A model generated the notes under the pieces. It saw nothing but the letters and a program-made list of their open reading frames with translations. It made no database searches and was not told the origin of the DNA. From Parabacteroides distasonis (GTDB lineage: Bacteria; Bacteroidota; Bacteroidia; Bacteroidales; Tannerellaceae): a DNA stretch of 34,578 nt. Below are positions 30,501-34,578 of this stretch, piece after piece. The stretch spans positions 1 through 34,578 of the forward strand of contig SUXM01000027.1 in the NCBI GenBank assembly GCA_015060925.1, written 5' to 3'. The translations under genes and the position numbers were made by a program. Numbering within the stretch: the stretch's first letter is position 1; every line of letters begins with the position of its first letter.

Positions 30501-33500
30501 TCCGATTCCCTAACTCTGGGGCTGATTCAATCAACTGTTGACGAACCGCATCTTGGAGCGCTTTCCGGATGTTGGTTCGTGTACTGTCCAATTCTGCTTG
30601 TTTGGCCGGTTGGAAAATATCTTTATACTTGCATTTGGTCACCTTGAACTTGAAATCATCTAAATTACCGGTAATATCGATGCCTAACTTGAAAGGAACG
30701 GGTGATTTCAATACCGATACATGGTAATTGAAGGTCATATCCAAATGATGTGTTCCCCCTACGGCTACTTTGTACCGATCCATTTCGATTAAGAAAGGAA
30801 AGACCTCTATCTGACTATCCTTAATGCTCAAATCCACGGAAATACTATCAATCATGTTTCGATCTTTGTTCTTAAACATTAGTGTCTTGGATATTTCGGT
30901 GAAAGTTTCGCCGTCTAACAGCACCATATTGTCTCCATGTAGGTAACAGGTGGCATTAATGGAAGGCATGATTACCGAAAGGGTCGAATCTAATCGGCAG
31001 GTTGTAATGATCCGGCAATCCAGAACCCCTTCAAACGAACGAAGCATCGGCATAAGTGTATCCATCGAAGGGAAGAGGGAGATCAATCGTTCGACTTGTA
31101 TCTCTTCTAAATTCAGGTCAAATCCGGCTGTAACCTCTTGTTCGTTTTTAGGGGTGTAGGCCATGGTTAAATTACCTTTCCCCATATTGGATTGCATATC
31201 CAACTTGCTAAGATTGATGCTTTGGTTCCTTAAAACAACCTCTCCGCTAACCTGTTCCAATTGTAAATCTTTGAAATCAATACGTTTGGCATGTGTATGC
31301 AGTGCCATATCTAAAAAAGAGGGTAATATAATCAATTGGTTTGTCGTATCTGCCGGTACTGTTTGGAGACTGTCTTGAAGCAATTGGGTTTCCAATTGTG
31401 TCAGGTTCTCTTCGCTAAAAGAGGAGGGAACATCTGACTCTGCATAGCTCACACCTTGGTTGAGCGCATAAAGCAATTGGTTACAGTCGATATAATCCGA
31501 TTCCAATTGGAAATTTCCTTTTAACTTGCCACCACGCAGGAAAGCTCTTCGGATCCGGCTGATCTCTCCATTGAGGGTAAAGTCACTTTTCCCAAGATGC
31601 AAGCAGGCATCTGTAAGGGTAATGTTGTCGGTATCAAATTTCAGATGGGTCGGAGCCATCCGCATTGGTATAGGGAAATAACGGCTAAATCCACGCATCT
31701 GTTGAAAAGATAAATTCCCCCTGAACTCCCATTGTCGGAGCCATTGTTCACTGGTTTGGGTACTGTTGGTGGCCGTTGAAGCTGTTTGTTGAGCCAATCG
31801 AGTTGTTCGTCTGGTTGATTCAGCCGGCTGACGGTTATTCTTTCGTTGGCGACGGGCATCCCGATAGGGAAGAGCCTCTATCGTGAAGGTACTACCTGCC
31901 AGAACAGCTCCGGTACGGGTTGGAACGCTGATATATTTTAACGTATCGACCGATATGATGGCTGCAGCTGTCGGAATCTGTTTATTGGATGCAGATGATT
32001 TGATTCCTCCTTTCAGTTCAGTTCGGTTCATTACCATCCAAACCGAATCCGGCATTCGAGTACGTAAATGATTAAAAGCAATGCGTCCGGTAATGGGAAT
32101 AATCGCTGTCGTATCGATTACAGGAGAGGTTTGAGCCAACAGTTCCAAATGGCTGATGTTGGTGTTGATCTCCTCTTTGTATTGCATGTTCAAGCTATCT
32201 ATTCCCAACGTGAAACGTACCAGATGATTTCCTTTCTCCATCTGGATATACCGACTTTTTTGATGGGTAGTATCCATTTTTAACGAAGCATTAGAGATGA
32301 ACAGGTCTATGTCATATGGTTTACTGTAAGCCTTCAGTTGGTCAATACTTAACATACCGGAACTATGTATCTTCCCGAAGCGGCTTTCGAGTAGATCGTT
32401 TACAGTAAATGTTGTAGATAAATCAGCCAGCATGTCCCCTTCCAAAAGCAGAGTGTCTGGATTTAACAACTCTTTTCCTATCCGAGTGAAATCAATTTTT
32501 CCTTTGATGTTGGTCTGGATAGCCGGATTCTGAAACAAATCTTTCACTTTTCCTTGCATGTCCAAAGAGGTACTCTGTCCCTTTACCTTTAATTGATTTA
32601 GTGAGAGAAAGGAGGAATCGGGATGAGGACCGTTTAGATGTAGGTTTAAGTTTAAGGCTAACGTGTCGAAACCTTTGCCACTCTCTTTGAGGCGATAATA
32701 CCCTTCTTCGATTTGGCAACAAAGGGTGATGTCCGGAAGAATACTATCTCCCAATAGGCCATGGATACCTCCGTTAATCTGGATAGAACCACCGGACTCG
32801 ATCCGTTTCGGATCTTGTAGATAGGCTTCCGGAATGAACTGTAGGAGGTCATTGATGTTCGAGATTTTCAATTCCATGTCCAAATTGATTTGGGTTTGCT
32901 TCTCTTCCGGTTGATGGCGGATAGCTCCGTTGGCTGTAAATGGGATTTCATTGATGTATAACTCGGCCTCTTTTAAACCAAAGGTATTGTATTGGTCGGC
33001 AATCATCACCCCGCTTTTAAACCGGAGTGCCAATTGGTTTTTCAGCGAATAACTTGGGTTTTGGAGTTGGAAAGAGCGACAAGATGTCTCCAAACGAAGC
33101 AGATTGGTTCCTTTTCGCAGTGAACCATCTATGCGCACATCTAAACCTTTGACCTCGGCAAATAGTTCGTCTGGTTGACTGTTGTATGTAAAGTGACCGT
33201 TATGTATGCGAACTTTTTGAATATCGAAAGAGGGGAGGACAGATGAATGGGACGTAGTGTCTGTATCGTTTTCATAAATCTCCCAGTTGGCTTTGCCTTC
33301 TGGGTTTACATATCCATAGAATCGAGGGTTGGACAGTGAGAAGTCTTTGATGGTAATCTGGTTCTCTAACAAATAGTCCAATGGTTGAATAGCTACCGTC
33401 ACCTGTCCGAATGCCAATAATGTATCATTTTGTATCTCCTGATTTTTATTAGATGAGGTCGAATCTTTAGCCACATGAGAACATAAAGAACCGTTAACCA

Positions 33501-33726
33501 ACTTCACTCCGACATACGGATAGGTCTCGAAGTAGGTCAGTTCGATATATTCACAGTCCAATTGTGCATCTAAATAACGGTTAGCCTGTTCCATCACTAA
33601 CGGCGTCAACTTTTTAGGAGGCAATATCCCCCAATTTAAAACACTGAAAGTAATGGCAGGAATGAACAATCCCAAAAAAAGAATGGTTAATAGGATAGTA
33701 GTTACTATTTTATGTCTCTTTTTCAT
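30448..33726 (-). CDS. AsmA-family envelope protein
   Basis: A large protein of about 1092 residues with one N-terminal membrane helix (IVTTILLTILFLGLFIPAITF) and a long periplasmic beta-rich body. The start MKKRHKIVTT at 33726 is preferred over one 60 nt upstream, because it gives the normal short cytoplasmic N-terminus and leaves the promoter outside the gene. AsmA-like features: an N-terminal block (PPKKLTPLVMEQANRYLDAQLDCEYIELTYFETYPYVGVKLVNGSL) and a C-terminal domain (DMTFNYHVSVLKSPVPFKLGIDITGNLDDFKFKVTKCKY). These proteins are thought to bridge the periplasm and move phospholipids to the outer membrane. A Ser/Thr/Gln-rich low-complexity segment lies near residues 635-665. The 3' end overlaps rfbB by 53 nt in convergent orientation. 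Confidence 0.88.
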   Translation of the reverse strand: MKKRHKIVTTILLTILFLGLFIPAITFSVLNWGILPPKKLTPLVMEQANRYLDAQLDCEYIELTYFETYPYVGVKLVNGSLCSHVAKDSTSSNKNQEIQNDTLLAFGQVTVAIQPLDYLLENQITIKDFSLSNPRFYGYVNPEGKANWEIYENDTDTTSHSSVLPSFDIQKVRIHNGHFTYNSQPDELFAEVKGLDVRIDGSLRKGTNLLRLETSCRSFQLQNPSYSLKNQLALRFKSGVMIADQYNTFGLKEAELYINEIPFTANGAIRHQPEEKQTQINLDMELKISNINDLLQFIPEAYLQDPKRIESGGSIQINGGIHGLLGDSILPDITLCCQIEEGYYRLKESGKGFDTLALNLNLHLNGPHPDSSFLSLNQLKVKGQSTSLDMQGKVKDLFQNPAIQTNIKGKIDFTRIGKELLNPDTLLLEGDMLADLSTTFTVNDLLESRFGKIHSSGMLSIDQLKAYSKPYDIDLFISNASLKMDTTHQKSRYIQMEKGNHLVRFTLGIDSLNMQYKEEINTNISHLELLAQTSPVIDTTAIIPITGRIAFNHLRTRMPDSVWMVMNRTELKGGIKSSASNKQIPTAAAIISVDTLKYISVPTRTGAVLAGSTFTIEALPYRDARRQRKNNRQPAESTRRTTRLAQQTASTATNSTQTSEQWLRQWEFRGNLSFQQMRGFSRYFPIPMRMAPTHLKFDTDNITLTDACLHLGKSDFTLNGEISRIRRAFLRGGKLKGNFQLESDYIDCNQLLYALNQGVSYAESDVPSSFSEENLTQLETQLLQDSLQTVPADTTNQLIILPSFLDMALHTHAKRIDFKDLQLEQVSGEVVLRNQSINLSKLDMQSNMGKGNLTMAYTPKNEQEVTAGFDLNLEEIQVERLISLFPSMDTLMPMLRSFEGVLDCRIITTCRLDSTLSVIMPSINATCYLHGDNMVLLDGETFTEISKTLMFKNKDRNMIDSISVDLSIKDSQIEVFPFLIEMDRYKVAVGGTHHLDMTFNYHVSVLKSPVPFKLGIDITGNLDDFKFKVTKCKYKDIFQPAKQAELDSTRTNIRKALQDAVRQQLIESAPELGNRITDSHTSVRNISYNLPR
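30489..30510. terminator. Hairpin in the convergent rfbB / AsmA overlap
   Basis: GGGAATCGG (30489-30497) pairs perfectly with CCGATTCCC (30502-30510) around a TAAT loop that contains the rfbB stop codon. No T-tract is present, so factor-independent termination is uncertain. Confidence 0.45.
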
Positions 33727-33751
33727 GGTCGAAGTATTATCTATTGGGGAA

Positions 33752-33781
33752 CAAAAATAAGAGAAAAAATAAAATGCCAAA
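33752..33781 (-). promoter_or_regulatory. Promoter of the AsmA-like gene
   Basis: On the minus strand TTTG (33778-33781), 18 nt, then TATTTTTG (33752-33759), matching TAnnTTTG with near-standard spacing; it lies 26 nt before the start at 33726. Confidence 0.55.
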
Positions 33782-33790
33782 AACATTTCC

Positions 33791-33798
33791 TATCTTTG
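33791..33798 (+). promoter_or_regulatory. Promoter -7 element for guanine deaminase
   Basis: TATCTTTG matches TAnnTTTG and lies 16 nt before the start codon at 33815. No TTTG at -33 spacing; the facing promoter of the AsmA-like gene overlaps this region. Confidence 0.5.
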
Positions 33799-33814
33799 TG
33801 AAAAAGCATAGCCT

Positions 33815-34285
33815 ATGAAGAAGGATGAATTAATGCGTAAAGCCATTGCTCTTTCATTGGAGAATGTGGCTAATGGTGGTGGACCTTTCGGGGCGGTCAT
33901 TGCCAGTAAAGAGGGAGAGATTATTGCTACCGGGACAAACCGTGTGACAGCCTCTTGCGATCCGACAGCTCATGCGGAGGTGAGTGCGATTCGTGCAGCC
34001 TGTGCTAAATTGGGAACTTTTGACTTGAGCGGATATGATATTTACACCTCATGCGAACCTTGCCCCATGTGTTTGGGGGCGATCTATTGGGCACATTTGG
34101 ATAAGATGTATTATGGAAACAACAAGACCGATGCTAAAAATATCGGATTCGATGATTCTTTTATCTATGATGAGCTGTTATTGAAACCGGCTGATCGCCG
34201 CTTGACTTCAGAAATACTGTTGCCGGAAGAGGCGATCCAAGCCTTTGAAGCCTGGATACAGAAAGAGGATAAAGTAACTTATTGA
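33815..34285 (+). CDS. guaD: Guanine deaminase / nucleoside deaminase family
   Basis: A 156-residue zinc-dependent deaminase of the cytidine deaminase fold, predicted to convert guanine to xanthine in purine salvage. Zinc-site motifs are THAEV-type (His53-Ala-Glu55) and SCEPCPMCLGAIYWA (Cys83, Cys86). The Gly-rich GGGPFGAVI, the CDPTAHAE stretch, GFDDSFIYDEL and the C-terminal EAW plus terminal Tyr closely resemble Bacillus subtilis GuaD, including its length and final Tyr. A tRNA adenosine deaminase (TadA) is less likely because of the FDDSFIY segment and C-terminus. It is a single-gene unit followed by the inverted-repeat array at 34291-34385. Confidence 0.88.
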   Translation: MKKDELMRKAIALSLENVANGGGPFGAVIASKEGEIIATGTNRVTASCDPTAHAEVSAIRAACAKLGTFDLSGYDIYTSCEPCPMCLGAIYWAHLDKMYYGNNKTDAKNIGFDDSFIYDELLLKPADRRLTSEILLPEEAIQAFEAWIQKEDKVTY

Positions 34286-34290
34286 GAAGT

Positions 34291-34385
34291 CATCGGATGT
34301 AGTAAAACTTACATCCGATCTACCCATCCATTCCCTCGGACTTAATTTGGATTACATCGGATGTAAATTCAACTTATGTCCGAGG
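34291..34385. repeat. Five-copy array of a degenerate TCGGA-TAA motif in both orientations
   Basis: Copies read: CATCGGATGTAG (34291, plus), GATCGGATGTAAG (ending 34320, minus), CCTCGGACTTAA (34334, plus), CATCGGATGTAAA (34355, plus) and CCTCGGACATAAG (ending 34385, minus). Copies 1 and 2 form a perfect 10-bp inverted repeat with an 8-nt loop; copies 3 and 5 form a 12-bp inverted repeat with one mismatch that encloses copy 4. The array fills the gap between guaD and the recombinase gene. It may act as guaD terminator, recombination site, or regulator-binding cluster. Confidence 0.85.
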
Positions 34386-34436
34386 TATTTTTTTTGTAGT
34401 TTATGGCAGTTTTTAAAACTCTAAAACTACTTGAAC

Positions 34437-34578
34437 ATGAAAGGAACAGGCTTGAAGGATGGATTCATCGCATATATTTCTCACTTGCAGGAGGATGAAA
34501 GGTACAGTACAGCCAAGAGTTACCGTGATGCGTGGAATTCTCTTGTACATTATTTTAATAGTGAAGAGATCTCTTATG
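34437..34578 (+). CDS. N-terminus of a tyrosine recombinase / integrase (cut by window end)
   Basis: An open frame from ATG at 34437 runs off the window. The visible 47 residues (MKGTGLKDGFIAYISHLQ, then RYSTAKSYRDAWNSLVHYFN) fit the SAM-like core-binding domain at the N-terminus of Bacteroidetes tyrosine recombinases, with the typical YS-x-T/A-x-x-Y helix. The catalytic domain lies beyond the edge, so activity cannot be judged. The start is the first ATG after the repeat array. It may mark the left end of a mobile element or a DNA-inversion locus. Confidence 0.75.
   Translation, partial: MKGTGLKDGFIAYISHLQEDERYSTAKSYRDAWNSLVHYFNSEEISY

Noticed and set aside
33727..33786. Longer N-terminus of the AsmA-like protein from an ATG at 33786
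   Set aside because: The extension would cover the best promoter element and give an unusual N-terminus before the basic MKKRHK start that normally precedes the membrane helix.
1..34578. CRISPR arrays, complete insertion sequences, rRNA genes
   Set aside because: No regularly spaced direct repeats, transposase genes with terminal inverted repeats, or rRNA-like sequence were seen on either strand.

Overview
The window looks like chromosomal DNA from a gut Bacteroidales bacterium, most likely Parabacteroides or a close relative. The evidence is AT-rich DNA, promoter -7 elements of the Bacteroidetes TAnnTTTG type, lipoproteins with short lipoboxes, a fimbrillin-type surface protein, a Bacteroidetes-type myo-inositol-phosphate synthase, and paired DUF1080 and Gfo/Idh/MocA genes. 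The genus rests on gene content and remembered family resemblance, not on a search.

Positions 1-4270 are accessory and rearranged. A fimbrillin-like lipoprotein with a beta-helix body (89-2557) is followed by a scar built from a RhuM-family remnant, an 88-bp copy of an internal piece of the recQ gene found 4.5 kb downstream, and an orphan tail that resembles the end of a beta-helix protein. An Rpn/PD-(D/E)XK nuclease gene comes next. Positions 4286-11436 carry a GH78-type rhamnosidase lipoprotein divergent from recQ, a small acidic protein with an internal duplication, an OmpA-type lipoprotein, a DUF4136 lipoprotein and a small outer-membrane barrel.

Positions 11435-16968 (minus strand) hold an inositol-lipid locus: myo-inositol-1-phosphate synthase, then a tightly packed PgpA-like phosphatase, GtrA-like membrane protein, CDP-alcohol phosphotransferase and PAP2/AUR1-like transferase. 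The gene order matches the characterised Bacteroides thetaiotaomicron inositol-lipid cluster. The expected flow is glucose-6-P to inositol-P, to phosphatidylinositol-phosphate, to phosphatidylinositol, to inositol-phosphoceramide. Beyond a strong hairpin lie a calcineurin-like phosphoesterase lipoprotein and an overlapping barrel-like gene of unknown role. A divergent outer-membrane protein of unknown function starts at 17235.

Positions 18600-23355 encode a Tat-exported Gfo/Idh/MocA oxidoreductase and a 1155-residue HEAT-repeat protein with two DUF1080 (3-keto-glycoside hydrolase) domains, probably a two-gene 3-keto sugar pathway. Then follow HU, murB with a PhnP-like metallo-hydrolase, a double-SGNH hydrolase, another metallo-beta-lactamase-fold protein, two tandem tRNA-Cys genes, rmlC-rmlB, a large AsmA-like protein converging on and overlapping rmlB, and a guanine deaminase.

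The right edge contains five copies of a short degenerate motif just before the start of a tyrosine-recombinase gene that runs off the window. The parts most worth following up are the chimeric scar, the extra genes beside the inositol-lipid operon, and the motif array in front of the recombinase.
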